From NCBI RefSeq assembly GCF_039538045.1, contig NZ_BAABBQ010000001.1, forward strand, positions 890,001-954,000: a stretch of DNA of 64,000 bases. Reading direction: 5' to 3'. The DNA is from Sphingomonas swuensis. GTDB lineage: Bacteria > Pseudomonadota > Alphaproteobacteria > Sphingomonadales > Sphingomonadaceae. Shown here piece after piece: positions 50,936 to 60,796 of the stretch (position 1 is its first letter; each line of letters starts with the position of its first letter). Made by a program: the position numbers and the translations under genes. The notes beneath the pieces were generated by a model. The model was not told the origin of the DNA. It saw only the letters and a program-made list of their open reading frames with translations, and searched no databases.

Positions 50936-51104
50936 CCTAAGAAATCTCTGTGGTTGGCGCCGTCAGGGTGCCTCTCGTGCTTACTCTGACATAGGAGATG
51001 GGTTGTAAGCAGGCCCAAGTGCAACATTCTGTGTGCGTTGAGATCGGACGTTCAGCATACAGGAAGGAACTGGTCAGCGGTTGCACGAAATTGCCGTCAT
51101 GCAC

Positions 51105-51734
51105 TTAGTTGGCGTTGGGAAGACGCACGTCGAGATCTTCTGGCATTCGAATGCACAGTAGTTCGCAGGCACTTCGAATGATTCCAAGTTTGGTCTGATT
51201 CGAAATGTTCAGTCCCACAGACCAACCTGGAGCGATCTCGACAGCGCGAGCAAGATGGGGCTGGGCTGGATTAATCTCCTCCGGCGACTGACCAATATGG
51301 TTGATCTTGGTGCCCCTTACGGCTCTCGCGAGCTCCGGTAGGTTTTCTTCATGTCCCACGAGCATGGAGCGTAAGATCTCGACAAGCGCCACGCTTGCGT
51401 TTGGCGCTGTCCGCACGTCACCGCGGTAGGTAAAGGTGATCGTCTTTTCGCCGCTTGTTTTGGCTAGAGCGGTGTTGCTGACGGTAGCCGCAGCTTCGTC
51501 GGTCGCGGACCTAGCTGAGCGGCTGCTGACTGGGGCAGGGGAGGAGGTGCCACTTGCGCTGAATGATTGTGCCTTGAGGTTGCGCAAAAATCGGATCACC
51601 TCATCCTGCGCCGGCTTGTAACCACATAGCGCTTCGGCCTTGTCGATCAGAGCCTCGAGTAGCTGCTCGTGCACTTCGTTGGTCAGTTCGCGCCAGGCCT
51701 GCGGCAAGATGCCAGCCGCTAACTGGTATGTCAC
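51105..51734 (-). CDS. Hypothetical protein divergent from an XRE regulator
   Basis: The GTG at 51734 directly follows an in-frame stop, so 209 residues is the maximum. The N-terminus is helical (LTNEVHEQLLEALIDKAEAL), a Ser/Ala-rich linker follows, and the C-terminal domain carries KTITFTYRGDVRTAPNASVA and a compact end, LGIIRSACELLCIRMPEDL. The pairing with a divergent HTH protein 46 bases away resembles restriction or toxin loci with a controller, but no catalytic motif can be named. Confidence 0.6.
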   Translation of the reverse strand: MTYQLAAGILPQAWRELTNEVHEQLLEALIDKAEALCGYKPAQDEVIRFLRNLKAQSFSASGTSSPAPVSSRSARSATDEAAATVSNTALAKTSGEKTITFTYRGDVRTAPNASVALVEILRSMLVGHEENLPELARAVRGTKINHIGQSPEEINPAQPHLARAVEIAPGWSVGLNISNQTKLGIIRSACELLCIRMPEDLDVRLPNAN

Positions 51735-51780
51735 TCATCGTCTGTAGATCGTTCGTCGACATGCGCGTCTCTGCCGCAAG

Positions 51781-51984
51781 GTGGATGTCCAGCAACGCCT
51801 TGCCGCCAATCTGCGCCGCTTGCGTCAAGAGCGCGGCCTCAGCCAAGAGGCCTTTGCTGACGAGGCTGGCGTTTACCGTACCTATGTCAGTGATCTTGAG
51901 CGCGCCGCCCGTAACCCGACGATACGGGTAGTAGAGACGCTCGCCAGGGCGCTAGGAGTGACTGTGTCGGATCTGCTTAGCTAA
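51781..51984 (+). CDS. XRE-family helix-turn-helix regulator
   Basis: 67 residues: LAANLRRLRQERGLSQEAFA, DEAGVYRTYVSDLERAARNP, TIRVVETLARALGVTVSDLL, a complete Cro/CI-type HTH domain of the size and style of restriction-modification controller proteins. GTG 51781 is the start; there is no clear ribosome site, consistent with a leaderless message. It overlaps the end of the convergent gene by eight bases. Confidence 0.82.
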   Translation: MDVQQRLAANLRRLRQERGLSQEAFADEAGVYRTYVSDLERAARNPTIRVVETLARALGVTVSDLLS

Positions 51985-52192
51985 GGTGTAAGCTGCCTCG
52001 AGGCAGGAGAGCTCGCATTAGCCCGACGTGCTCACCAGCGAGCACAATCTCCTCTTCAAGCTTGGTGAGCACTTTGTCACAGCCGCTGTCGCTGACCCCG
52101 GCAAGCAAAGCTGCCTCAGCGCTGGCCTCTTCAAGGATGCCGGCAAGCTCACTTCCGAGCTGATTAAGGCGGTCGCGGTGGTCTAAATGCAT
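51977..52192 (-). CDS. Small hypothetical protein
   Basis: From ATG 52192, 71 residues: MHLDHRDRLNQLGSELAGIL, then a helical middle with SDSGCDKVLTKLEEEIVLAG and a basic end. Composition is coding-like. The longer frame upstream is basic and less credible. Unknown function. Confidence 0.5.
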   Translation of the reverse strand: MHLDHRDRLNQLGSELAGILEEASAEAALLAGVSDSGCDKVLTKLEEEIVLAGEHVGLMRALLPRGSLHLS

Positions 52193-52624
52193 GAGGCGCA
52201 CGAAGCGGGGAATCGAGCGAGAAGTCGAGCCGCAGCTTTGAGAGAGTGAAGGGGTACTGTCGAATTCCACATCGAGGTTCCTGCGGCCAGCCAAGTCTCA
52301 CCGCCGGGCTCTTGCCTGAAACCAGTTGGCGAAATCTTGCGTCTGATCTTAGTGGTTAACGGGCCGGCCGCTCTCGGCTTGAAATCGGCTGAAGGTGGTA
52401 CGACTCGCCGTGGCGGCAGCAATGCGCCCATCACGGACGCTCACGCGGATTATGCCGGCACCCGTGAGCGGACGTTCCTTCAGCTTAGTGAACAATACCT
52501 GGAACCGGCCTAAAGCAGACATCAGCTGCAGCCGGTAGTTGGCCGCTGCAGAAGCCACAGACGACCTTCTGTTCAAGCCGTGCGCCACCTCGGAACAGCG
52601 AAGGTGCTGACAGGTTGAACCAGC
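52193..52624. other. Intergenic region without a supported gene
   Basis: 432 bases. A minus-strand frame at 52349-52588 has mixed composition and no ribosome site, so it is not called. No repeat A copy was recognised. Confidence 0.4.
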
Positions 52625-53133
52625 ATGAAGCGCTTTGTGCTTGTGACCTCGATCGTTCTTGCTGCGGCGTTGACCAGTTGCACAGGACAGGTTGGTAGTG
52701 TTCCGACGGCTAAACCGCCACCGGTTCAGACGATGACCGTTCCCGGTCTCACACCGATCGTGCCGCTCCGCACTCGGCCGGACGGCACACCCTCCCTAAC
52801 GGTTTCGCCGCCCGCGCACTGGGTAAGCAGCTGGGAAGCCGGTGAAGACACTCGCCGTCACTATCTGCGCGGTGATGGAGTGGTCATGACGATTGAGACT
52901 TGGGCTTATCCGCCCACCTGGGAATGCCGCAGTGCCGGTTGCGGACTGTCGAGCCTCTTAGTCGATGGCGTCGCGGCCAAGTTGCTCCGTTGAAGCGGTC
53001 CCAAAGCCTGAACGTATTCATTCCGCGCCGAGGAGATCCGACCGGTCGCGGCGTCTCGGTCTGGGCGACGTGCGCCTCCAAAGAAGGTTGTCGCATGGCT
53101 GAGCAAGCCATCGCCTCTATTCGGGGCATCTGA
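52625..53133 (+). pseudogene. Lipoprotein gene with a frameshift near 52990
   Basis: ATG 52625 encodes a lipoprotein start (FVLVTSIVLAAALTSC), a Pro-rich linker and a domain with RHYLRGDGVVMTIETWAYPP, then GLSSLLVDGVAAKLLR and a stop. The adjacent frame continues SQSLNVFIPRRGDPTGRG, SVWATCASKEGCRMAEQA to 53133. The joined protein would end like the 34054 family (LLWIRCRSAADCKVAEQI). A one-base loss or addition between 52980 and 53010 explains it. Confidence 0.6.
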
Positions 53134-53265
53134 CCGCCGACAAAGCCCTTGATTTCTGAATGGCGTCTGCGTTGGTAGCGTGCCAAATCTAGGGAGAGCG
53201 TCACTCCTGATAAGTTATTGGCTTTGTTCAGTTTCGCTTAAATTGCACCAAGACAAAGCCGACCC

Positions 53266-55509
53266 ATGCTCGCTACCCTCCTCGTCGCCGCAGCAGCTGC
53301 CCAGGCCGCGCCACCGCCGAAGCTCGCGGAGAAGTGCCCGAAGCTATCGGCGGCCGAGCGGGCTGACATCGAAGCACCAGACAAGTTCGAGTTTGGATCG
53401 CAGCTCGCCTGGTATGCGCGCGAGCAATGCGTTCCAATGAGCGAAGCGCGACGGCGCATGAATCTACAGGCGATCGCCCCATCGCCCGCCTTGGTAGAGG
53501 CGATCAAGGCAAATGAGGCGGCGACCTTCGCCGGGCTGTGGATTCAACACCAGCCAACCTACGGCGTGGTCGTTGCTTTCACTCGCGACGCCGCGAAGAC
53601 ACTGGCGAAATATACGCGCGACCCACTTTACATTCCGGTCGACCGCCCGGCAGCAAGCGAGCGCGACCTCAACGAAGCGCGGCTGCGCATCGGGCGCGAA
53701 CTGGCGCGCTTCGGAGCCAAGCCCGGCGTGGCGTTTGTCGACGTCATGAAGGGCACGGTCGAGCTCGGCTATTCGGGCGACCTTTCGGCCTTCAATGCCG
53801 CCGTGGCGCGGGGCGAAGTGGCGCTCCCGTCCTACGTTCGGCTGACTGGGCCACGACCTTTGCCGGCAGCGCCGGAACTTCCGGCCGGCTGGCGTGACAC
53901 GGTGAAGGCGTTCCCGACGGTGCGCGGCCGCACCGGCAACGGCCCCGAGCCAGACATCCTGATCAGCGGGATGATGGTTTTGGAGAACGGCTGCCTTCGG
54001 CTCAAGCAGGGGGACGGGCCTAGTCGGCTGATCGTCTGGCCGGCCGAGGCGGCGCTGGAGATTAAGGACGGCAAGCCGGTCGTCATTCATCGCCTGAGCG
54101 GCGAACGTGTGCCGGTGGGGCGAATCCGCCTTGGTTTCAAGATGCGCTCGCCGGTCGACGTGACGGAAGTCGACGGACTGAGTGCGGCGTGCCCGGGCCC
54201 TTACGTCTATGCTGGCAGCTTCGGATCGATGGCCAAGTATGACGCGCAGGACCGCGAGGAGCGGATCACCTGGTTCATGCGCGAAGAGAAGATGACACGG
54301 GGGCAGGCCGAGGCTGCCGAGCGTGCTGCACAGGCTCGGGCCCCTCGCTGGACGGCACTACGCAAGAACTTGGCTGATCAGCAACCCGAAGCCTTCGTCA
54401 GCCTTTATGCCACCGTTGACGGGGCAACGCTGCAGTGGGCGGGCACGAGCGCGCAGGCACTGGCGGCCGTTCCCGCTGATCTGCGTGCACTCGTTTCCGT
54501 GCAGATCGTGCCTAAGCTGATCGCCGAACTAAACGCGGCTGCAGCGGATGTGCGCGCCCAGCTCAAACGTAATGGTCTCAAAGGCGAGGTGCAGGTGATG
54601 GAAGGTGCCGGGCGACTCTACCTGTCTGGTCCTGATCTGCCAATGCTAAGCCGGGCTGCTTTGGCGGGGTCGCTTAAGCTTCCGCCAGTCGTCCAGGTGG
54701 TCAGCAATGGAGCGTCATTTGACGGTTACCTCGACAAGTTCAACCAGTCAGCAAACGCTGCTCTCGAAGCGGCACCCGACTTTGCGGCAATCCAGGCGCT
54801 AATCCAGGACACTTGGCTGCCGGGCGTGCAGTATGCGGATCGGGTCGGGCCGCGCCGAAAGCCGGGTCCGGGCGAAGCCCGCGATGACGCTCGAATGTTG
54901 GTCGCGCTCGGCTGGACTGCCGAGGATCTGAAGCGCCATCGTGCGGCCGGCTTCGATCCGGTCGCCGCGTGGGGCCAGATCAACATGCTGGTCGGCCCGG
55001 AGATGCTGGCCGCAAGCCTGCGCGACACGGTAGTCGCCGAGTTGGTGCGCCTGGTGCCGGAGCGGCTTGGAGATGGCAGCCGGACAACGGCTGAGTTCCG
55101 GATTGTCGAGTCGCTGAAAGGCGCGGCGAAGATCGGTGAGATAGTCCGGGTGCGTCTGATCAGTGGCTATGATGCCGACGGCACCTTCCAGCAGGCCGGC
55201 GATGAGCCAATTGCTCTGCCGGGACTGCCCGGCTCGTTGAGCAACGGGTCGCGCTGGATGCTCTTCTTGTCTCCGACCTTCAACGATCATCGCGCGCGGC
55301 TGAGCGGCGGACGCTCGCGCCCCGGCGACCAGGTCAGCTTCCGCGCCTTTATTCCGGTCGACGGAGACGCCCTTGACTTGCGCTACGTCTCGGACTCGTG
55401 GCCGAGCAGCCTGGCCAAGGTGCGGGCGGCGCTGGTGCCGGTCGACCGCGCGTTCAATGCGGCCGAGGCGCAGAACCCCGGCAAGGTCGCAGCGCGGAGG
55501 CTGCCTTGA
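53266..55509 (+). CDS. Large exported protein, first gene of the secreted-protein operon
   Basis: The 747-residue product has a signal peptide ending near AQAAPPPK. The N-terminal third is helical with CPKLSAAERADIEAP and LWIQHQPTYGVVVAFTRDAA. A middle segment, MVLENGCLRLKQGDGPSRLI and VWPAEAALEIKDG, recurs in the small lipoproteins 34873 and 47278. The last third resembles the 55511 paralogs (FRIVESLKGAAKIGEIVRVR, GSRWMLFLSP). A repeated mixed alpha-beta unit is present twice. No catalytic motif is visible. Its stop is one base before the next start. Periplasmic, surface or secreted. Confidence 0.75.
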   Translation: MLATLLVAAAAAQAAPPPKLAEKCPKLSAAERADIEAPDKFEFGSQLAWYAREQCVPMSEARRRMNLQAIAPSPALVEAIKANEAATFAGLWIQHQPTYGVVVAFTRDAAKTLAKYTRDPLYIPVDRPAASERDLNEARLRIGRELARFGAKPGVAFVDVMKGTVELGYSGDLSAFNAAVARGEVALPSYVRLTGPRPLPAAPELPAGWRDTVKAFPTVRGRTGNGPEPDILISGMMVLENGCLRLKQGDGPSRLIVWPAEAALEIKDGKPVVIHRLSGERVPVGRIRLGFKMRSPVDVTEVDGLSAACPGPYVYAGSFGSMAKYDAQDREERITWFMREEKMTRGQAEAAERAAQARAPRWTALRKNLADQQPEAFVSLYATVDGATLQWAGTSAQALAAVPADLRALVSVQIVPKLIAELNAAAADVRAQLKRNGLKGEVQVMEGAGRLYLSGPDLPMLSRAALAGSLKLPPVVQVVSNGASFDGYLDKFNQSANAALEAAPDFAAIQALIQDTWLPGVQYADRVGPRRKPGPGEARDDARMLVALGWTAEDLKRHRAAGFDPVAAWGQINMLVGPEMLAASLRDTVVAELVRLVPERLGDGSRTTAEFRIVESLKGAAKIGEIVRVRLISGYDADGTFQQAGDEPIALPGLPGSLSNGSRWMLFLSPTFNDHRARLSGGRSRPGDQVSFRAFIPVDGDALDLRYVSDSWPSSLAKVRAALVPVDRAFNAAEAQNPGKVAARRLP

Positions 55510-55510
55510 C

Positions 55511-57061
55511 ATGTGGTCCCTTACCCCCAATCTTGATCACCGTCTGAGATTGCTTAGCCGATCGTGGGCAGCCCTGGGGCTGTTTGCCGCGGCTCTCCTG
55601 ATCGCCGAGCCGGCGCATGCCTGCCAGTATTCACAGGTGCTTGAGCCGGTCGGTCACGCCTCCGCTGAGTTCTTCACCAAGCGCATGGCACCCGAGGCGA
55701 CGTTCGTTGATGTGGCCGTCGCAGAGGAGATCCACCCAGCCTTCGGGGGTGCGCGGCCGCCTGCACCAACGGTCTACTCCACAACTTTTCGCGTGATCTA
55801 TCGTCTGAAGGGCCAGTCGCCCGACCGACTCTCGCTCTACGTCCATCAGCTGAAAACCGGTGACCCGATCCCGGAGCCCAAGCACTTTGTCGATGATCAG
55901 GGCCGGGTGTCGCCCTATCCTTATCCACACGAAGTCGACCCCAAGTCACCGTTCATCACGAACAGCTGCGACCCGGGTTTCCTCGGCGTCAAAGCTGGCC
56001 AGGCTTATGTCATCTTCCGGGAGGCCGATGGTCGGCTGCTTGGCGCCGTGCCGACCCACGAGGGACGCAGCGAGCGCGCCTTCCCACTAATGCCTGTGAC
56101 CTTGGATGAAAGCTTTGGCTGGCTCTACTCCGCCGTGATTGCGACTGCCGGCCAGAAGCCTGAGAGCGTTGCAAGGCAACCCTCGTCCAATTTGATGGCC
56201 GTTCGCTTCCGAACCGGCCTGAGTGCCGGCGAAGCCGAGCGTTGGACCCGAGCGGCGGCGGTCCGTCCGGTCGCGGTGAGCATTGCGAGGGGCAAGCTGA
56301 TCGAGGAAAGCCGCGGGCCGCTCGAGCAGGCGGACGCCTCGCTGATCCCCTATGCCATGCAGGCATCCGCAGCGAACCGGGGTCGCTATCTTCGTGCGCT
56401 TGCCGCCCAGTTCCTGGACGAGACCGACGAGCGGCTAGAGCTTGACCTTGCGCTGCAGCAGGAGGCCGACCTGCTTTTCCAGTCCGCCGCGGCAGAGCCG
56501 GACGGTGCTGCACCTGCTCGGGTGATCGCAATTGAGGTGACCGGAACGCCGCAGGCGCTCGCCAAGCTTGCACGCAACCCGCAAGTGGCGGGTGTGGCGG
56601 CGGGCTTTGAGGTGCGTGGAAGGACTGGTGCCGATCCTCTGGTCGGACGGGCAGCACCGGTGCGGCCGTGGACTGGATCCGACCGGCGCGAGACTGGGCC
56701 CAGCCTGCGGGCGCGGCTCCGCGCGCTGGCGGACGGCAGGCCCTTGCCCGAGCCTGTCCTGATCCCGCCAACCCCGCCGGTCGATCCGTTCTCCTTTACC
56801 GGCTGCATCCGCATCGGCGAAGCCGACGCGCTGGCGCTTGGGCACCCGCTGTTTACCCAGTTCGGCAGCTTCCGCCTCTATGCCCCGAGCACGACCGACT
56901 GCACCCGCACGGCCACCGCCCTGACCTGCCGCTTGCCCGCGCAGAGCGCCGTCCGGCTAGACGCAGGGACAAGGGTCGGCGGCTTTCGCGTCGGTCCGCG
57001 GCCAGCGGTGTTCGAGCTCAAGGAGGGTACGATCAGCTGTCGCCGCGAGGGTGCGCAGTGA
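55511..57061 (+). CDS. Exported protein, paralog of the 38278 gene
   Basis: ATG 55511 lies one base after the previous stop. The 516-residue protein has a signal peptide (LFAAALLIAEPAHAC) and a domain with ACQYSQVLEPVGHASAEFFT, EATFVDVAVAEE, IYRLKGQSPDRLSLYV, CDPGFLGVKAGQAYVIFREA and DGRLLG, then a helical part, ending in a small cysteine-containing domain (LYAPSTTDCTRTATALTC). The 38278 paralog matches through the first 230 residues. It overlaps the next gene as GTGA. Function unknown; conserved cysteines suggest a folded extracytoplasmic protein. Confidence 0.75.
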   Translation: MWSLTPNLDHRLRLLSRSWAALGLFAAALLIAEPAHACQYSQVLEPVGHASAEFFTKRMAPEATFVDVAVAEEIHPAFGGARPPAPTVYSTTFRVIYRLKGQSPDRLSLYVHQLKTGDPIPEPKHFVDDQGRVSPYPYPHEVDPKSPFITNSCDPGFLGVKAGQAYVIFREADGRLLGAVPTHEGRSERAFPLMPVTLDESFGWLYSAVIATAGQKPESVARQPSSNLMAVRFRTGLSAGEAERWTRAAAVRPVAVSIARGKLIEESRGPLEQADASLIPYAMQASAANRGRYLRALAAQFLDETDERLELDLALQQEADLLFQSAAAEPDGAAPARVIAIEVTGTPQALAKLARNPQVAGVAAGFEVRGRTGADPLVGRAAPVRPWTGSDRRETGPSLRARLRALADGRPLPEPVLIPPTPPVDPFSFTGCIRIGEADALALGHPLFTQFGSFRLYAPSTTDCTRTATALTCRLPAQSAVRLDAGTRVGGFRVGPRPAVFELKEGTISCRREGAQ

Positions 57062-58014
57062 CAAGGGATCGGCGCATGCTTGGCAGCTGGCTGATTGGGC
57101 CCATTGCTGTGCTCATGGCGACGGGTTGCTCGAGTGAGCCGCCTCCGCCCGGCAGGGCCGGAAAGCCGGTCACCTCGCTCGACGAGATCGCCGGGTCCTG
57201 GGACATCGCCCGATTTGAGCGCTACACGCCGACACGTCTGCACGGCGGAATAAGGCGCGCGTTCGTGGAAGTCGGGCAGAAGGGCCTGTCCTACAACATC
57301 GAGTGCAATTACTCGGGCAACCCTGCGCACATCGACAGCTCCGGCACGCTGCACGACGACGACGGTGAGCTCCGAACGTCCACCGCCATGCTGTGCGAAC
57401 CGCTCAAGGATCGCCGTGAGGGCGCGCTGTTCGGGTTCTTCGGCTCCAAGCCGACGGTGCGCTGGATGGAGAACGGCCGTCTCCAGATGTCCAATGGGCG
57501 CACCCAGCTCATCCTCGAACGACCCGTTCAGCGTCGGCTCGCCAACCTTGTCCCTCCGCGAGAACTGGCGGGCCGCTGGGTTCCGCAGATGGCTACTCAG
57601 CTCCACGAGGGGAACGGCTATAGCGGCAGCGGCTTTCACCAGCCCGCGCTAGTGGTCATCACTCCGCACAGTCTCGGCTATTCCGGTTGCGGTGGAGCGC
57701 GCTTCACCTTCCGCTACACGCAGGACGGCCGCATGGCCGATGTCGTTGAACAAGGTCGTGCCGAATGCGGCAGCGACTCGCCGAGCGCGACTCTGCTGAA
57801 GATCGTGCGCGACAATCCGCTCGTGGAGCGTGATGCCAGCGGTCTCGCGCTGACAGCAGGAGACCTAGTCGTGAACCTTGAGAGTGAGGCCGAGGTGCGC
57901 CGCCGAAGTGCGCCAGTCACTCCGCCGTCAGGTGGGCCGCAGGCCGAGGCCGCGCCTCCGCTTTCACCTACAACACCACCGCCTCCTCCTCCCGCTGCAA
58001 GACAGGATCGATGA
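57058..58014 (+). CDS. META-like lipoprotein with a proline-rich tail
   Basis: GTG 57058 overlaps the previous stop (ATG 57076 is the alternative). The 318-residue product has a lipobox (VLMATGC), then two META-like halves: GSWDIARFERYTPTRLHGG with NIECNYSG, and AGRWVPQMATQLHEG with SGCGGARFTFRYTQDGRMAD. It ends in PLSPTTPPPPPPAARQDR. The 32418 gene is the paralog. META/HslJ domains occur in periplasmic stress proteins. Probable outer-membrane lipoprotein of the operon. Confidence 0.78.
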   Translation: MTRDRRMLGSWLIGPIAVLMATGCSSEPPPPGRAGKPVTSLDEIAGSWDIARFERYTPTRLHGGIRRAFVEVGQKGLSYNIECNYSGNPAHIDSSGTLHDDDGELRTSTAMLCEPLKDRREGALFGFFGSKPTVRWMENGRLQMSNGRTQLILERPVQRRLANLVPPRELAGRWVPQMATQLHEGNGYSGSGFHQPALVVITPHSLGYSGCGGARFTFRYTQDGRMADVVEQGRAECGSDSPSATLLKIVRDNPLVERDASGLALTAGDLVVNLESEAEVRRRSAPVTPPSGGPQAEAAPPLSPTTPPPPPPAARQDR

Positions 58015-59312
58015 CGATGAAAGCGCTTATGGCACTCGGCTGCTGCTTGGCCTTGAGTTCCTGCGCACCCATGCAGTCCACGCAAGCCGCCGCTGATCCT
58101 CCACGCCGTGCGGCAGGAGCGGCAGAGAAGGCGATCCCTTGGGATCTAACTCAAGGCCTCGGCTATTTCGCCGCGCGGTTCTACAAGCCCCTCACAGACG
58201 AGGCGGGTCCGAACGCCAACCTGTTCATCTCGCCATTGTCGCTCTCGCAGGGACTTGGCCTGGCCTGGCTCGGGGCTCGGGGGCAAACGGCCGAGGAAAT
58301 GCGAGCCGTGCTTGGCTGGTGGGAAGGCAACCCCGCAACACTGACTTCGCGCTACAACATCTTTCTCCTGAAGACCGACGATCCCAAGGTCGAGATGCGC
58401 ATCGCCAATGCGCTCTGGCTCGCCGAGTGGCTGCCGGTCCGCTCTGAGTATCTCGCTGCCGCCCGCGACGCCTACGATGCCGCGCCGGAGACAGTGAACT
58501 TTGCCCGCGCGCCGGATGCAGCGCCCGATCGGATCAACGGCTGGGTTTCCGACTGGACCAGGGGGCGGATCCCGAAGATCGTCGTGCCCGACCAGTTCAA
58601 CGATCTCACGGCCGCGGTGCTGACCAACGCCGTCTACTTCAAGGCCGACTGGCAAACCCCCTTCGTCGATGGCGCTGAAGCGACCTTCACCACCGGCAGC
58701 GGCTCGAAGAAGCCCATCTACCTGATGGAGCGGATCGGCCCAATGCAATATCGAGAAAACAGCGAGGGCCAGGCGGTCGTGCTGCCCTATGGCAACGGTC
58801 GCTTCGTGATGGAAGTCTTCCTGCCGCGTGATGCCGCGACGCTCCGGCAGTGGGAGCAGAAGCTCCACGGCTCGACCTTCCAGCTGAGCGAGCAAGGCAG
58901 CGACGAACGGTTCGATCTGGGAGCAGCCAAGCGGCAAACTGTTCTGCTCCGGCTCCCGCGGTTCGAGGCTCGGTTCAACCAGAGCGTCAATGAGGCGCTC
59001 GCTGCCGCTGGAATGCCGTGCGCCTTCCGCAAGGATTGCGCCGACTTCTCCGGCATCGCACCCGCACCAATGAAAATTGACCGGGTGGCGCATGCGACTT
59101 TCCTGCGGGTCGACGAGCAAGGGACGGAAGCGGCTGCGGCCACGGCAGTGACGATCGTCGCAACCGGCTCCCGGATCACACCAGCCGACATTCCCCGCAT
59201 GATCGTCGACCGGCCGTTTCTCGTCACCATCCGCGACCGGGCAAGCGAGGCGTTGATCTTCTTCGGGCGGATCGCCGATCCAACCGCAGTCGCGGCGAGG
59301 ACCAACCCTTGA
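58011..59312 (+). CDS. Lipoprotein serpin (serine/cysteine protease inhibitor)
   Basis: 433 residues, ATG overlapping the previous stop. A lipobox (LALSSCAP, Cys20) is followed by the serpin fold: NLFISPLSLSQGLGLAWLGA, LTNAVYFKADWQTPF, VLPYGNGRFVMEVFLPRD, RLPRFEA and the reactive-loop hinge EQGTEAAAAT at 369-378, then DRPFLVTIRD and ALIFFGRIADP. The small-residue hinge is that of inhibitory serpins, which trap proteases by loop insertion. The P1 residue cannot be placed; SRI near 388 is possible. As a lipoprotein it would guard the envelope against host or predator proteases. A relic lies at 20643. Confidence 0.92.
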   Translation: MTMKALMALGCCLALSSCAPMQSTQAAADPPRRAAGAAEKAIPWDLTQGLGYFAARFYKPLTDEAGPNANLFISPLSLSQGLGLAWLGARGQTAEEMRAVLGWWEGNPATLTSRYNIFLLKTDDPKVEMRIANALWLAEWLPVRSEYLAAARDAYDAAPETVNFARAPDAAPDRINGWVSDWTRGRIPKIVVPDQFNDLTAAVLTNAVYFKADWQTPFVDGAEATFTTGSGSKKPIYLMERIGPMQYRENSEGQAVVLPYGNGRFVMEVFLPRDAATLRQWEQKLHGSTFQLSEQGSDERFDLGAAKRQTVLLRLPRFEARFNQSVNEALAAAGMPCAFRKDCADFSGIAPAPMKIDRVAHATFLRVDEQGTEAAAATAVTIVATGSRITPADIPRMIVDRPFLVTIRDRASEALIFFGRIADPTAVAARTNP

Positions 59313-60796
59313 AAGCGCTAGCCTTGATGACCGCTGCGGCAGGGCTGCTGGCTTGTCAGCCAGGCGAGCAGCAAGCCGGCGCCATGACCAACAAGTCGTC
59401 GGGGGCGGAGGCGGCAACTCCGCTGGGCCAGTGGCGGATCGTCGAGATTAACGGCCAACCGGCCCGAAGTGCCAATCCTCAGGCCATGCCGAGGCTGTCG
59501 ATCGGCAGCCCGAAATATGGCGACCAGTCCGGCTGCACCGAGTTCGGTGGCACGGCGCTGCTCCACGAGGAACGGCTCTATTCCAGCTGGCTGGAGGCCG
59601 ATGCGAAGGGCTGCGGTAAGCTCGACGCGCAGCAGAGCGCCCTCTTTAAGCTGCTGACGAGCGCGCCGACACTCAGGGGGACCGGGACCGGTCGCCTGAC
59701 TCTCTCGGCCGGTCCTTCGAGCATGGTCCTAGAGCGGATCGGACCGGCCCGAAAGGTGCTGCCGGACCCGGCCCCGAAGATGCAGCTGGCCGGCACCCGC
59801 TGGCAGCTGACCGGAGCGAACGGCGAGCTCATCACGACCGCAGCAAACTCTCCTGCGATACTGCAGTTCGAGGCTGAACAATGGACCTGGTCGGCGTCGT
59901 GCGGAACCTGGTCCGGAGAGTGGCAGCAAAACGGCAGCGCTCTGCGGCTGCACGGGCGCGGGCCGCCACCATCCTGCAACGGCAACGCCTTCGCCTCCGC
60001 CCTGCAAGAGATGATCGGAGGAGCACTCGCCTATGTTGTGGGTCCGAACGACCAGCTCGTCATCGCAGGCAAGGGCAACTTCATCGTTGGGCAGTTCACC
60101 CGCTTCACCGACCAGCAAGAGCATTCGCTGCTGACCGGCAAATGGCTGGTGCGCGCGATCGATGGACGAGCGCCTAACGTGTCGCCAACGCCGCCGAACA
60201 TCATCTTCAGCAAGGCCTCCTACGGTGTATGGGACGGCTGCAACCATACCGAAGGTGTCTACCTGACCTACGGTCGTCAGCTGTTGACCCGCGACTCCGG
60301 ACTAAGCACGCTGGCCAACTGCCTGCCCGAGCGAGTCAGTCCGCAGGTTCCTGCCATTGTCGGCAGCAGCCCGCAGATCGCACGGACCAAGAACGGTCTT
60401 GCGCTGATTTCCTCGCGAGGGCGGCTTGACCTCAAGCGCATCCCTGCGCGGTCCTACCCTGATGCTGCTCGCAGTGGCCTTCGCCCGGGAATGCAGATTG
60501 GGCTTGTGACCTCAGCAGGTCCAGCGCGTCTGGACCTTACGCAGCCGCGCCGGTTCAAGGTCATCCTGCCTTGTGGCGTGCTGCAAGGGCAGTGGCGCTC
60601 CGGTCAGCCCGCCCGCTTCAACCTTGACCCAGTTGAGCGGCACGCTCCCGACTGCCTTAGAACACAGGCCGATCTCGCAGACAGGATGCATGCCATGTTT
60701 CAGGGCGAGGTCCAGGCAGCGGTGGACGGCAACAACGAACATGTTCTCCTGCTCAACCGGCACGAGGTGCTCGCCGGCAGAGTGGCGGGGCGATGA
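59309..60796 (+). CDS. Tandem META/HslJ-domain lipoprotein
   Basis: TTG 59309 overlaps the serpin stop. The 495-residue protein has a lipoprotein signal (LMTAAAGLLAC) and three META-like units: LGQWRIVEINGQPARSANPQ, AGTRWQLTGANGELITTAAN and TGKWLVRAIDGRAPNVSPTP, the last with WDGCNHTEGVYLTYGR, the G-C-N signature. Such domains bind no known ligand but recur in heat- or novobiocin-stress proteins. The 35434 pseudogene is its decayed copy. It is stop-start coupled to genes on both sides. Confidence 0.82.
   Translation: MKALALMTAAAGLLACQPGEQQAGAMTNKSSGAEAATPLGQWRIVEINGQPARSANPQAMPRLSIGSPKYGDQSGCTEFGGTALLHEERLYSSWLEADAKGCGKLDAQQSALFKLLTSAPTLRGTGTGRLTLSAGPSSMVLERIGPARKVLPDPAPKMQLAGTRWQLTGANGELITTAANSPAILQFEAEQWTWSASCGTWSGEWQQNGSALRLHGRGPPPSCNGNAFASALQEMIGGALAYVVGPNDQLVIAGKGNFIVGQFTRFTDQQEHSLLTGKWLVRAIDGRAPNVSPTPPNIIFSKASYGVWDGCNHTEGVYLTYGRQLLTRDSGLSTLANCLPERVSPQVPAIVGSSPQIARTKNGLALISSRGRLDLKRIPARSYPDAARSGLRPGMQIGLVTSAGPARLDLTQPRRFKVILPCGVLQGQWRSGQPARFNLDPVERHAPDCLRTQADLADRMHAMFQGEVQAAVDGNNEHVLLLNRHEVLAGRVAGR

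Noticed and set aside
56010..56814. Long minus-strand frames inside the 55511 gene
   Set aside because: They are shadows of a high-GC gene with a signal peptide, paralog and operon context on the plus strand.
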